Notes: generated from the letters alone by a model not told the origin. A stretch of DNA of 11,002 nucleotides from an uncultured Ruminococcus sp. (GCA_905234305.1 CAJOHT010000054.1:1653-12654), one strand, 5' to 3'. Shown: positions 1 through 5,666, counted from the first letter of the stretch. Numbers and translations are program-made.

Positions 1-78
1 TCTATATCTGAAGACGGAAGATTGGAAAGATTTATTGAGCTGGCGAAAACTCATAGGATGTATATGGGTAAGAATTAA
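1..78 (+). CDS. 3' end of an unidentified gene (partial)
   Basis: Frame 1 is open from the left edge to a TAA at 76-78 and encodes 25 residues: SISEDGRLERFIELAKTHR followed by MYMGKN. The mix of charged and aliphatic residues looks like a normal soluble C-terminus. It is too short to assign a family. No hairpin with a T-run follows directly, so transcription may continue towards the next gene, although that gene has its own strong promoter. The frame could be fortuitous; the only support is that it is open to the edge and reads as plausible protein. Confidence 0.45.
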   Translation, partial: SISEDGRLERFIELAKTHRMYMGKN

Positions 79-158
79 ACTGCTGAAGAACAACAATTTG
101 CAAACGTGAATAAACTTAACTGAAAAGCTGAAAATGTGAACAAAACATAACAATTCGC

Positions 159-172
159 TTACATTTATGTAA
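159..172. promoter_or_regulatory. 14-bp dyad just upstream of the DUF6514 promoter
   Basis: TTACAT and ATGTAA flank a central TT, ending 6 bp before the -35 box at 179. Position and symmetry suit a regulator site, but the sequence is AT-rich and the dyad could be chance. Confidence 0.3.
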
Positions 173-178
173 ATAATA

Positions 179-207
179 TTGACGTTATAAGTATAAAAAC
201 ATATAAT
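179..207 (+). promoter_or_regulatory. Sigma-A promoter of the DUF6514 gene
   Basis: TTGACG at 179-184 and TATAAT at 202-207 are separated by 17 bp, close to the vegetative consensus. Transcription should start near 214. That places the upstream in-frame ATG at 212 at or before the 5' end of the mRNA and supports the ATG at 251. Confidence 0.8.
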
Positions 208-250
208 GTAAATGTCGATATTATTCACTTACTTGTATTCGGGGGCAGTT

Positions 251-454
251 ATGACTTATTACTCAGTTTCCTATCCGAGGAGCGCTGAAGAGGGTTACGG
301 TATCGCGATTGTAAATGTACGTTATGTAAGAGATATTTCGCGTCATTACAGAACCGTTAAAGCGATAATTGAAAAATGCAATGCCAGTGAAGTATGTGCC
401 GAGCAATTTGATGATGTTTTGGAAAACTTCCTCACGGATTTTGAGAGCTTTTAA
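251..454 (+). CDS. DUF6514 family small protein
   Basis: This gene encodes a 67-residue soluble protein. The ATG at 251 is preferred over the in-frame ATG at 212 because GGGGG lies at 241-245 and the promoter predicts an mRNA start near 214. The layout matches clostridial DUF6514 proteins as I know them: an N-terminal stretch with YGIAI (about residues 16-20), a D-I-S followed by a helix, and a C-terminal helix ending in DDVLENFLTDF. There is no signal peptide or membrane segment. The family's function is unknown and I infer none. It is a single-gene unit, with its own promoter immediately upstream and a hairpin terminator 7 bp after the stop codon. Confidence 0.75.
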   Translation: MTYYSVSYPRSAEEGYGIAIVNVRYVRDISRHYRTVKAIIEKCNASEVCAEQFDDVLENFLTDFESF

Positions 455-461
455 GAATAAT

Positions 462-491
462 CTTGATAAACTATAGTTTATCGGGGTTTTT
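462..491 (+). terminator. Rho-independent terminator after the DUF6514 gene
   Basis: The perfect palindrome GATAAACTATAGTTTATC at 465-482 is extended by C462-G485 and two G-T pairs, and is followed by TTTTT at 487-491. It closes the DUF6514 transcript. Confidence 0.8.
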
Positions 492-528
492 ATCGCCCGC
501 TCACATACTGCGCGCGCTTTTTTGTTAG

Positions 529-558
529 TTATATAATAGTATATATTTCTGATAGAAT
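529..558 (+). promoter_or_regulatory. Possible extended -10 promoter for the LRR gene
   Basis: TGATAGAAT at 550-558 fits an extended -10 element (TGN followed by TAGAAT). The -35 match is weak (TTATAT at 529-534, 18-bp spacer). If it is used, the 5' leader would be about 270 nt. Another TATAAT at 532-537 lacks a recognisable -35 box. Confidence 0.3.
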
Positions 559-602
559 ATATTTACGCATAAAAGAAAATGCGAGAGGGTCGGTTGGTCG
601 AT

Positions 603-634
603 TTGCACAATTTCGGCACCAAGTTTTTGTGCAA
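603..634. promoter_or_regulatory. Inverted repeat TTGCACAA / TTGTGCAA
   Basis: Two perfect 8-bp arms (603-610 and 627-634) are separated by 16 bp. They could be an operator half-site pair or an RNA hairpin in the leader of the LRR gene. No T-run follows, so it is not a terminator. Confidence 0.35.
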
Positions 635-835
635 GTATACAAAGGTGAATTTTTTTGAAACTTTTTTAAAACTATTTGACACTACTTAGGTGAAAGTCGG
701 AAAAACCGGCAGAAAACTAATAAACATTCTGCTGCAGAACCTTTCTAAAGCATCCGGAATCTGACAAAGTTAGGGGTATATGGTTTTAAAATAGGAACTG
801 CAAATGATGATGTAGAGAAAAAAGGAGACAGAACA

Positions 836-2395
836 ATGAAGATTAAAAAGATTACATCAGTTTTAATGACAGGAATTATGCTTATGAGCGCTGTTCCGTT
901 TATGACGGCAACAGCCTCGGCGGTTGAGTCTAAGGATTTCGAGTACGATATCACTTCGGCTGGTACCGCGGTAATTACCGATTATGAGGGTAAGGATACC
1001 AATATTGTTATCCCAGGTGCGATTGACGGCTATCAGGTTACGGCGATAGGCGGATATTCCTTCGCTTATAGCGATAAGGTTGAGAGCATCTCTATACCTA
1101 ACGGAGTAAAATCAATCGGCAACGGAGCTTTTTCTAACTGCGAATTTCTTAAAAAAGTAACTATTCCCGAGAGTGTTACAAGCATTAGATACGGAGCGTT
1201 CCAATATGATACAAACCTGACGGATGTAAAGCTCCCGTCAAAGCTGACATCAATTGAAAGCAATATGTTCAGCAACTCAGGTATTAAATCAATTGAAATC
1301 CCCGAGAATGTAAGAACTATTTATGATAATGCCTTTAGCGATTGCGAAAAGCTGGAGTCTATATATATTCCCGACGGTGTTAAGGAAATCGGAAGCGATT
1401 TATGCTCGGGATGTACGGCTCTTTCATCATTAAGACTCAGTAAGAATTTACGCGTTATTCCTTATGGCGCTTTCGCAAAAACACGAAATCTTTCCGCTGT
1501 TTCAATTCCGTCTAAGGTAACTAAAATTGGCGAAACAGCTTTCGCGGAATCGGGTATTAAATCGGTATCTATCGGAAAAAGCGTTAAAACAATTGACAGC
1601 GAAGCGTTTTATGTCTGCCCAAAACTTACAGCCATTAAAGTTAAGTCGAAAAATAAGAACTATTCGTCAAAAAGCGGAGTGCTTTATAACAAGAAAAAGA
1701 GCCTGCTTATTACATATCCTGCGGGTAAAAAGAATAAAACATTTACTCTTCTCTCGAAGGTAAAGAAGCTGGAGTCGTATTCGTTCAGCGGAAACTCCTA
1801 TCTTGAAAATATTAAATTCAAAAAGGGACTGACCTCAATTAAGAAAGGTGCTTTTATGAATACATCGCTTAAAAAGGTAAAGTTCCCTAAGAGCTTAAAG
1901 AAAATCGAAAACGACGCGTTTTTAAATTGTGAAAGCCTTGAGAGCGTGACTATCCCTGCGAACGTAATCTATATTAACGACCACGCGTTCAGTGAGTGTA
2001 CAGCCTTGAAAAAGCTGAACTTTAATGGTAACTCAAAACTTGAACTCGGATATGGAGTATTCGAGAGCTGCCGTTCCCTTAAAACCGTAAGCGCTCCTAT
2101 CGCAAAGAAAAGCCAAGGAAGATTATTCTTTGCATGTACAAAGATTAATAAGGTTAAAATCTCTAAAAATATAAAGAAGATTTTCCGCGAGGATTATGCC
2201 GAGTGTCCTAACCTTAATAAGGTTACGATTCCCGCGACTGTTAAGAAAATCGGCTACCATGCATTCGGATATATAAACTACTATGACTATAGCTATGATA
2301 CTAACGATAATCTTGTAATTAAAGGCTATAAAAACTCCGCCGCGCATAAGTACGCTAAAGAAAATAATTTTACTTTTAAGAAAATGAAGAGTTAA
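836..2395 (+). CDS. Secreted BspA-type leucine-rich-repeat (LRR_5) protein
   Basis: This is a 519-residue exported protein. Residues 1-29 form a Sec signal peptide: lysines at 2, 4 and 5, a hydrophobic core, and an A-S-A site with cleavage predicted after Ala29. From about residue 57 to 475 it consists of LRR_5 (TpLRR/BspA-like) repeats of about 23 residues, with recurring patterns such as SIGNGAF, SIEIPENV and KIGETAF. Residues 273-300 carry the insert N-Y-S-S-K-S-GVLY followed by a YP motif that is common in these proteins. The tail, GYKNSAAHKYAKENNFTF, is the usual capping sequence. No LPXTG motif, SLH domain, dockerin or transmembrane anchor is visible, so it is probably released or loosely attached. 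BspA-type repeats commonly mediate adhesion to host proteins or other bacteria; that role here is inferred. GGAG at 824-827 supports the start. Confidence 0.9.
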   Translation: MKIKKITSVLMTGIMLMSAVPFMTATASAVESKDFEYDITSAGTAVITDYEGKDTNIVIPGAIDGYQVTAIGGYSFAYSDKVESISIPNGVKSIGNGAFSNCEFLKKVTIPESVTSIRYGAFQYDTNLTDVKLPSKLTSIESNMFSNSGIKSIEIPENVRTIYDNAFSDCEKLESIYIPDGVKEIGSDLCSGCTALSSLRLSKNLRVIPYGAFAKTRNLSAVSIPSKVTKIGETAFAESGIKSVSIGKSVKTIDSEAFYVCPKLTAIKVKSKNKNYSSKSGVLYNKKKSLLITYPAGKKNKTFTLLSKVKKLESYSFSGNSYLENIKFKKGLTSIKKGAFMNTSLKKVKFPKSLKKIENDAFLNCESLESVTIPANVIYINDHAFSECTALKKLNFNGNSKLELGYGVFESCRSLKTVSAPIAKKSQGRLFFACTKINKVKISKNIKKIFREDYAECPNLNKVTIPATVKKIGYHAFGYINYYDYSYDTNDNLVIKGYKNSAAHKYAKENNFTFKKMKS

Positions 2396-2423
2396 GATAT
2401 AAAGATTAAGGGTATAGAATTAT

Positions 2424-2474
2424 AAACTGCCCGTGCTGTTACCTTGAAGGGAATTACAGCACGGGCAGTTTTGT
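2424..2474 (+). terminator. Long hairpin terminator after the LRR gene
   Basis: AAACTGCCCGTGCTGT (2424-2439) pairs perfectly with ACAGCACGGGCAGTTT (2456-2471) around a 16-nt loop, ending in TTTT. The stop codon is 29 bp upstream. The 3' edge nearly touches the next promoter. Confidence 0.85.
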
Positions 2475-2476
2475 TG

Positions 2477-2505
2477 TTTACAAAGTGTTGTTTTTAGTGT
2501 ATTAT
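2477..2505 (+). promoter_or_regulatory. Promoter of the dipeptidase gene
   Basis: TTTACA at 2477-2482 and TATTAT at 2500-2505 are spaced by 17 bp. The expected mRNA start near 2512 excludes the in-frame start at 2485 and supports the ATG at 2539. Confidence 0.65.
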
Positions 2506-2538
2506 TTTAATGTAATATACGTGACAGGGAGAACCATT

Positions 2539-3195
2539 ATGAAGAATTATAAAAAAGATGTTACTATGAATCCTTCAGGGTTTGTTCTACTTGCGGATTA
2601 TGTTCCGAGTATTATACAGGAAATACGGTATCATTCGACCTACAATTTTATCGGTGACAGGATAGACGGATATGAGGAGCCGTGCGCGCTTCTGACTAAG
2701 GAAGCGGCTCGAGCGCTTAAATCCGTAAGTAATGAAATGATAGTTCAGGGCTATCGGCTCAAGGTGTTCGACGCTTATCGCCCAGCGTGCGCGGTAAAGC
2801 ATTTTGTTTTGTGGGGTATTGAGGATCAGGATATACGTATGAAGCCGTATTTCTACCCCGAGCTTAAAAAACAGGAGTTGTTTGAAAAGGGATATATCGC
2901 AAAACAATCAAGCCATAGCTGCGGAAGTACGGTGGATTTGACGCTGTTCGATATGAGTACGGGCAAAGAACTTGATATGGGAAGTCCCTTTGATTTATTC
3001 AGCGAAGCCTCTCATCCCGATTATAAAGGCATAACCGAGGAGCAGTATGTTAACCGAATGATTTTAAGACGCGTAATGCTGCGCAACGGATTTTTGCCGA
3101 TAGACTGCGAATGGTGGCACTTTACTTTAGATAACGAACCCTATCCCGATACATATTTTGAATTTCCCGTTTCTTCGGAATATTTGAGAAGATAA
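2539..3195 (+). CDS. VanX-type D-alanyl-D-alanine dipeptidase (peptidase M15D)
   Basis: This 218-residue zinc dipeptidase is expected to split D-Ala-D-Ala into D-alanine. The zinc ligands are seen as SSHSCGSTVD (His126, Asp133) and EWWH (His194), with catalytic Glu191. Arg81 in DAYRP matches the transition-state arginine. Relative to enterococcal VanX (Arg71, His116, Asp123, Glu181, His184 as I recall), all five residues are offset by exactly 10, so the catalytic core is intact. No signal peptide is seen, so it should be cytoplasmic. The ATG at 2539 has AGGGAG 7 bp upstream. No vanH, vanA or vanS/R genes are near, so recycling of wall dipeptides or D-Ala use as a nutrient is more likely than glycopeptide resistance. 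The DUF5684 gene follows 44 bp later without a terminator. Confidence 0.9.
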   Translation: MKNYKKDVTMNPSGFVLLADYVPSIIQEIRYHSTYNFIGDRIDGYEEPCALLTKEAARALKSVSNEMIVQGYRLKVFDAYRPACAVKHFVLWGIEDQDIRMKPYFYPELKKQELFEKGYIAKQSSHSCGSTVDLTLFDMSTGKELDMGSPFDLFSEASHPDYKGITEEQYVNRMILRRVMLRNGFLPIDCEWWHFTLDNEPYPDTYFEFPVSSEYLRR

Positions 3196-3239
3196 AAAAC
3201 GCGGGCAGTTTGAGCTTTTATAGTGTTAAAGAGGTTAAT

Positions 3240-3668
3240 ATGGATTTGGTTTTTACGCTGATATGTGCCGCGCTTGTTGTCGCCTTGGTCGTATTGACAG
3301 AGGTATCAGAGTGGAAAATATTTAAAAAAGCGGGCGAGAAGGGCTGGAAGTCGTTGATTCCGTTTTACAGTATCTTTATTTCTCATCATATCGTAGGTAT
3401 GAAGCATATCTGGTTTGTTCTTGAAATAGCAATATGGACGTTTGAAACCATTATTGCCGCTTTTATCGAATTCCCAGAATGGTTTGAGCTTTTATTCTTT
3501 ATTTTCACTACGGTATTCACGCTCGTAAACGCAGTGATCCATACCAGTAAAATGTGTGATTGCTTTGGCAAGGGTACAGCGTTTAAATTAGGAATGTTCT
3601 TTGTTCCGTATATTTTTCCTATGATTCTCGCCTTCGGTTCCGCGGAATATAAGAAGCCGGAGGATTAA
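3240..3668 (+). CDS. DUF5684-like integral membrane protein
   Basis: This is a 142-residue membrane protein. Hydrophobic segments lie at about residues 2-21, 57-76, 81-101 and 117-133. After the first comes WKIFKKAGEKGWKSLIPFYS (residues 25-44), the hallmark of DUF5684-type proteins, in which a basic amphipathic stretch precedes an I-P-F-Y motif. C106 and C108 lie in MCDCFGKG, a motif also common in this group. The ATG at 3240 is chosen over an upstream in-frame TTG at 3210 because AAAGAGG lies 5 bp before it. It probably shares a transcript with the dipeptidase gene. Its biochemical function is unknown; some relatives are fused to signal peptidase-like domains, but no such domain is present here. 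Confidence 0.75.
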   Translation: MDLVFTLICAALVVALVVLTEVSEWKIFKKAGEKGWKSLIPFYSIFISHHIVGMKHIWFVLEIAIWTFETIIAAFIEFPEWFELLFFIFTTVFTLVNAVIHTSKMCDCFGKGTAFKLGMFFVPYIFPMILAFGSAEYKKPED

Positions 3669-3669
3669 T

Positions 3670-3798
3670 GTGGCCTTTGAACAGACGAGGATAAAGCCTA
3701 ATAATATTTGTGATGGTAAATATTTATCCAAAAAGAGGCTTAATTCTTTTACTGAATTAATCAAGGCTATAAAAATAGACTATAGCGCTAATTTTTGA
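3670..3798 (+). CDS. Possible 42-codon small protein starting at GTG
   Basis: An ORF starting with GTG at 3670 encodes 42 residues beginning (M)AFEQTRIKPNNICDG and containing RLNSFTELIKAIKIDY. GGAGG at 3659-3663 sits 6 bp before the GTG, an ideal spacing, and the GTG begins 1 bp after the stop codon of the DUF5684 gene. The same GGAGG also encodes part of that protein's C-terminus, so the match may be coincidence. There is no signal peptide or membrane segment. It could be a coupled small gene or the remnant of a longer one. Confidence 0.3.
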   Translation: MAFEQTRIKPNNICDGKYLSKKRLNSFTELIKAIKIDYSANF

Positions 3799-3823
3799 TT
3801 GAATGATGTGTGACATTTTAATT

Positions 3824-3877
3824 ATAACGGCAATTTGTCAAAATATTTGATTTTGGCAATAATTGCCGTTATTTTTT
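3824..3877 (+). terminator. Long hairpin terminator of the dipeptidase/DUF5684 unit
   Basis: ATAACGGCAAT (3824-3834) pairs with ATTGCCGTTAT (3862-3872). The stem continues inward, after a 2-nt bulge, with TTGTCAAAA (3835-3843) against TTTTGGCAA (3851-3859), one G-T pair. The loop is 7 nt and a run of T follows to 3877. The near-20-bp stem is unusually long. Confidence 0.8.
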
Positions 3878-3974
3878 CTTAGCGGGAGAGAATTGCGTTA
3901 GTTTAAGGCGATAACACTGGCGACGCTTGTTAAAGCGGTAGAGAGATAAAAGTCGGACTAAATCCAACGCCCTA

Positions 3975-3997
3975 AAAATGCTCCCCCGGAGCATTTT
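3975..3997 (-). terminator. Second hairpin downstream of the tRNA operon
   Basis: AAAATGCTCC (3975-3984) and GGAGCATTTT (3988-3997) form a 10-bp stem with a 3-nt loop. On the minus strand the 3' arm ends in TTTTT, so it could act as a back-up terminator; it has T-rich sequence on both sides and may work in either direction. Confidence 0.55.
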
Positions 3998-4008
3998 CTT
4001 AACGGGCT

Positions 4009-4088
4009 TTCGAATCCATCCTCTTATTGCACGAAAAAACCGATACCCAATGGGTATCGGTTTTTTGGTGGGAGAGGATGGATTCGAA
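4009..4088. repeat. 16-bp inverted repeat of tRNA-Tyr 3' sequence across its terminator
   Basis: TTCGAATCCATCCTCT at 4009-4024 is the exact reverse complement of 4073-4088, which encodes the T-arm and part of the acceptor stem of tRNA-Tyr. The arms flank the terminator hairpin at 4034-4066. The match is 16 of 16 and stops at both ends. Confidence 0.85.
4034..4066 (-). terminator. Terminator of the tRNA-Thr/tRNA-Tyr operon
   Basis: AAAAAACCGATACCC (4034-4048) and GGGTATCGGTTTTTT (4052-4066) form a perfect 15-bp stem with a 3-nt loop. It begins directly after the encoded CCA of tRNA-Tyr on the minus strand and ends in six T. It is symmetric and could also stop transcripts from the plus strand. 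Confidence 0.85.
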
Positions 4089-4150
4089 CCATCGAAGGTA
4101 CAACCAACAGATTTACAGTCTGCCCCCTTTGGCCACTCGGGAACTCTCCC
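4066..4150 (-). tRNA. tRNA-Tyr (anticodon GTA)
   Basis: The minus strand folds as a class II tRNA of 85 nt including an encoded CCA (TGG at 4066-4068). The acceptor stem is GGGAGAG / CTCTCCC. The anticodon stem CAGA / TCTG encloses the loop CTGTAAA, giving GTA. A long variable arm follows, and the T-arm contains GGTTCGAATCC. It is the second gene of a two-tRNA operon, directly followed by the terminator. Confidence 0.95.
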
Positions 4151-4165
4151 ACATTTTAAATTGTA

Positions 4166-4194
4166 ATTGCTACAGGCGCATTGCCTGTAGCAAT
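4166..4194. other. 12-bp hairpin between the two tRNA genes
   Basis: ATTGCTACAGGC (4166-4177) and GCCTGTAGCAAT (4183-4194) form a perfect stem with a 5-nt loop. It lies 2 bp from the CCA end of tRNA-Thr. No T-run follows on either strand, so a role in transcript processing is more likely than termination. Confidence 0.6.
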
Positions 4195-4196
4195 AC

Positions 4197-4272
4197 TGGA
4201 GCTGGTGGACGGACTTGAACCCCCGACCTGCTGATTACAAATCAGCTGCTCTACCAACTGAGCTACACCAGC
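4197..4272 (-). tRNA. tRNA-Thr (anticodon TGT)
   Basis: The minus strand gives a 76-nt tRNA with encoded CCA (TGG at 4197-4199). The acceptor stem is GCTGGTG / CACCAGC with discriminator U. The D-arm contains AGCTCAGTTGGTAGAGC, and the anticodon stem GCTGA / TCAGC encloses TTTGTAA, giving TGT. The T-arm contains GGTTCAAGTCC. It is the first gene of the operon, close to a strong promoter. Confidence 0.95.
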
Positions 4273-4289
4273 ATCTTAACAGCTAGATT

Positions 4290-4318
4290 ATAATATCACA
4301 AAATACTACTTGTGTCAA
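4290..4318 (-). promoter_or_regulatory. Promoter of the tRNA operon
   Basis: On the minus strand TTGACA (4318-4313) and TATTAT (4295-4290) are separated by 17 bp, and TGA precedes the -10 as an extended element. It lies 17 bp upstream of tRNA-Thr. Confidence 0.85.
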
Positions 4319-4361
4319 GATGTTTTTACCTTATTTTTTAAAATGATTTATATTCCTTTTG

Positions 4362-4390
4362 TTGACAAAAATATTCTATTATCTTATAAT
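4362..4390 (+). promoter_or_regulatory. Perfect consensus sigma-A promoter of the Tyr/Gln-rich DUF4190 gene
   Basis: TTGACA (4362-4367), 17 bp, then TATAAT (4385-4390): an exact consensus match. It is divergent from the tRNA promoter, with 43 bp between the two -35 boxes. The predicted mRNA start near 4397 excludes the upstream ATG at 4359. Confidence 0.9.
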
Positions 4391-4421
4391 GGACTATATA
4401 TTGGATAAGGAGGGTTATTTT

Positions 4422-4961
4422 ATGGATAACTACGATAATAATAATCAGTACGGCGGCGGTACTAATCCCAATCCGCAGCCTTATACACCGCAGGATTACC
4501 AGCCTCAGAGCTACCAGCCGCAGAGCTACCAGCCCCAGCAGAGTCAGCCTCAGAGCTACCAGCCTCAGGGTTATCAGCAGCCCCAGCAGCAAAGCTATCA
4601 GCAGAATTATCAGCAGCCTCAGAACTATCAAGCTCAGCCTTATGCGGCTCAGCAGTATGAACCTAATTTGGGCGCTGAAATACCTAAGGAAAAGCAGGAC
4701 GGTAAAGCTATCGCCTCAATGATACTCGGAATAGTATCGCTGGTATGTTGCGGAGGTTTTTACGCTTGTCCTATTGTCGGACTTATTCTCGGTATTGTTT
4801 CTAAGAAAAATAAACCGAACAACAACGGTATGGCTGTCGCGGGTATCGTAATGTGCTGTATAGCGTTAGGCTTTATGGTCCTGTATACAATCCTCGCAAT
4901 CAGCGGAGTTGTACAGTATCCCTTTAATACTCCGCGCTACACCTATACATACGGTTATTAA
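4422..4961 (+). CDS. DUF4190 membrane protein with Tyr/Gln/Pro-rich N-terminus
   Basis: This 179-residue protein starts at the ATG with AAGGAGGG 7 bp upstream. Residues 1-25 are Asn/Gly/Pro-rich. Residues 26-74 are a low-complexity tract of Y-Q-P-Q-S-like repeats. Residues 95-163 form a DUF4190-like domain: one hydrophobic segment at 97-126, a hydrophilic turn (KKNKPNNNG), and a second at 137-163. C109, C110, C116, C145 and C146 lie in or beside the membrane segments. The disordered tail should face the cytoplasm if the basic turn does too, but topology is not certain. The family's function is unknown. A perfect consensus promoter suggests high expression. A terminator follows, then a DUF2752 gene and a second DUF4190 gene. 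Confidence 0.8.
   Translation: MDNYDNNNQYGGGTNPNPQPYTPQDYQPQSYQPQSYQPQQSQPQSYQPQGYQQPQQQSYQQNYQQPQNYQAQPYAAQQYEPNLGAEIPKEKQDGKAIASMILGIVSLVCCGGFYACPIVGLILGIVSKKNKPNNNGMAVAGIVMCCIALGFMVLYTILAISGVVQYPFNTPRYTYTYGY
4497..4643 (+). repeat. Imperfect tandem repeat encoding Y-Q-P-Q-S-like units
   Basis: Units of about 15 bp, built on tac-cag-cct-cag-agc with synonymous and substituted variants, recur about nine times within the DUF4190 gene. The first two encode YQPQS exactly; later units add or lose glutamines. Such arrays often change length between strains. Confidence 0.75.
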
Positions 4962-4974
4962 TTAGATTTTTTTC

Positions 4975-5007
4975 GGAGCGGCGCAGATAAAACGCGCCGT
5001 TCTTTTT
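4975..5007 (+). terminator. Terminator after the Tyr/Gln-rich DUF4190 gene
   Basis: GGAGCGGCGC (4975-4984) pairs with GCGCCGTTCT (4994-5003) using two G-T pairs and a 9-nt loop, followed by TTTT. It ends only 10 bp before the DUF2752 start codon. Confidence 0.75.
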
Positions 5008-5017
5008 GTGTACAATT

Positions 5018-5419
5018 ATGAAGAATTCAATTATTATAAAGAGAATAACGGTATGCGCTCTGCCGTTTATTATTATACCTTTACTTTATTTTGCAGCTGA
5101 GTTCGTATTAAAGAATATAACGGTATCGACTTGTATATATTATACTACCGTTCATCTGTACTGCCCCGGATGTGGATTTACGCGCGCTGTCGAGGCGCTT
5201 TTAAGAGGAGATATTTTGCTGTCCTTAAGGCAGAATATCCTGCTCGTTATCGGTATGATTATCGCGGCGGTTTATTACATCGAGCTTTTGCTTAAAGCGT
5301 TCGGGGTCAAAATAGATTTAAAACCTCTGCACAGCATTAAGACGCTTTGGGGAGCTTTGATTTTTTTAGGTGTGTTTACGGTTTTAAGGAACGTTTTTCC
5401 CGTATTGGCGCCCGTTTGA
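5018..5419 (+). CDS. DUF2752 membrane protein
   Basis: This 133-residue membrane protein carries CPGCGFTRA at residues 49-57, the signature of DUF2752, with the two cysteines and the T-R-A intact. Hydrophobic segments lie at about residues 9-31, 76-96 and 108-126. Function is unknown; the CPGCG motif suggests metal or redox chemistry, but this is not established. The ATG at 5018 has no visible Shine-Dalgarno sequence, and the preceding terminator's T-run ends 10 bp upstream, so expression probably depends on readthrough or a poorly recognisable promoter. The alternative TTG at 5006 is no better placed. It sits between two DUF4190 genes. Confidence 0.75.
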   Translation: MKNSIIIKRITVCALPFIIIPLLYFAAEFVLKNITVSTCIYYTTVHLYCPGCGFTRAVEALLRGDILLSLRQNILLVIGMIIAAVYYIELLLKAFGVKIDLKPLHSIKTLWGALIFLGVFTVLRNVFPVLAPV

Positions 5420-5602
5420 ATGGAATAAATCCGCAAAGAGCTAATATAATATATAAAAGTGAAAAATTACGTGTGTGTTATGTTTGACAATCGAAGGTTT
5501 CAAATCTGTAACTATATAAATAAATGCCTGTAAACATTAAAAATATTTTATAAAAAATACACAAAATTTTGCAAAATAACTGGATTTTCGGCGATTTTAT
5601 TA

Positions 5603-5631
5603 TTGACTTTTATAATAATTTATGATATATA
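5603..5631 (+). promoter_or_regulatory. Promoter of the second DUF4190 gene
   Basis: TTGACT (5603-5608), 17 bp, then TATATA (5626-5631), preceded by TGA as an extended -10 element. Very A/T-rich DNA with A- and T-tracts (5540-5580) lies upstream and may act as an UP-like element. A second TTGACA at 5484-5489 has no convincing -10 partner. Confidence 0.65.
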
Positions 5632-5666
5632 TTAAGCGTAAACTTTTTAAAGGAGGGAATTATATT

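Larger units (their letters stand above)
455..835. other. 381-bp intergenic region and probable long 5' leader of the LRR gene
   Basis: No credible gene is seen; the minus-strand ORF at 745-954 mostly overlaps the signal-peptide region of the LRR gene. After the terminator there is a GC-rich patch (CGCGCGC at 511-517), a possible promoter at 529-558, an 8-bp inverted repeat at 603-634, and alternative short hairpins at 696-739. I do not recognise a known riboswitch class. Confidence 0.5.
3669..4065. other. 397-bp region between the DUF5684 gene and the tRNA operon
   Basis: It holds the possible 42-codon ORF, the long terminator at 3824-3877, about 95 bp without recognisable content (3878-3972), and then two hairpins belonging to the minus-strand tRNA operon. 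Apparent ORFs at 3978-4218 are readings across the tRNA genes and are not genes. Confidence 0.6.

Noticed and set aside
2539..3195. Vancomycin resistance locus
   Set aside because: Only a VanX-family gene is present; ligase, dehydrogenase and two-component genes are absent.
4009..4088. Integrase attachment site of a mobile element at tRNA-Tyr
   Set aside because: The repeat is inverted, not direct, only 16 bp, and no integrase gene is in the window.
4166..4194. Terminator between the two tRNA genes
   Set aside because: The hairpin is perfect but no T-run follows on either strand, and tRNA-Tyr downstream has no promoter of its own.
3978..4218. Two overlapping plus-strand ORFs of 62 and 63 codons
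   Set aside because: They are read through the minus-strand tRNA-Tyr gene and terminators; such GEDGFEP/SNHRRY-type sequences are a known artefact of translated tRNA genes.
4338..4631. Minus-strand Leu-rich ORF of 97 codons
   Set aside because: It is the antisense of the Gln-rich repeats, overlaps the consensus promoter, and its composition is explained by that repeat.
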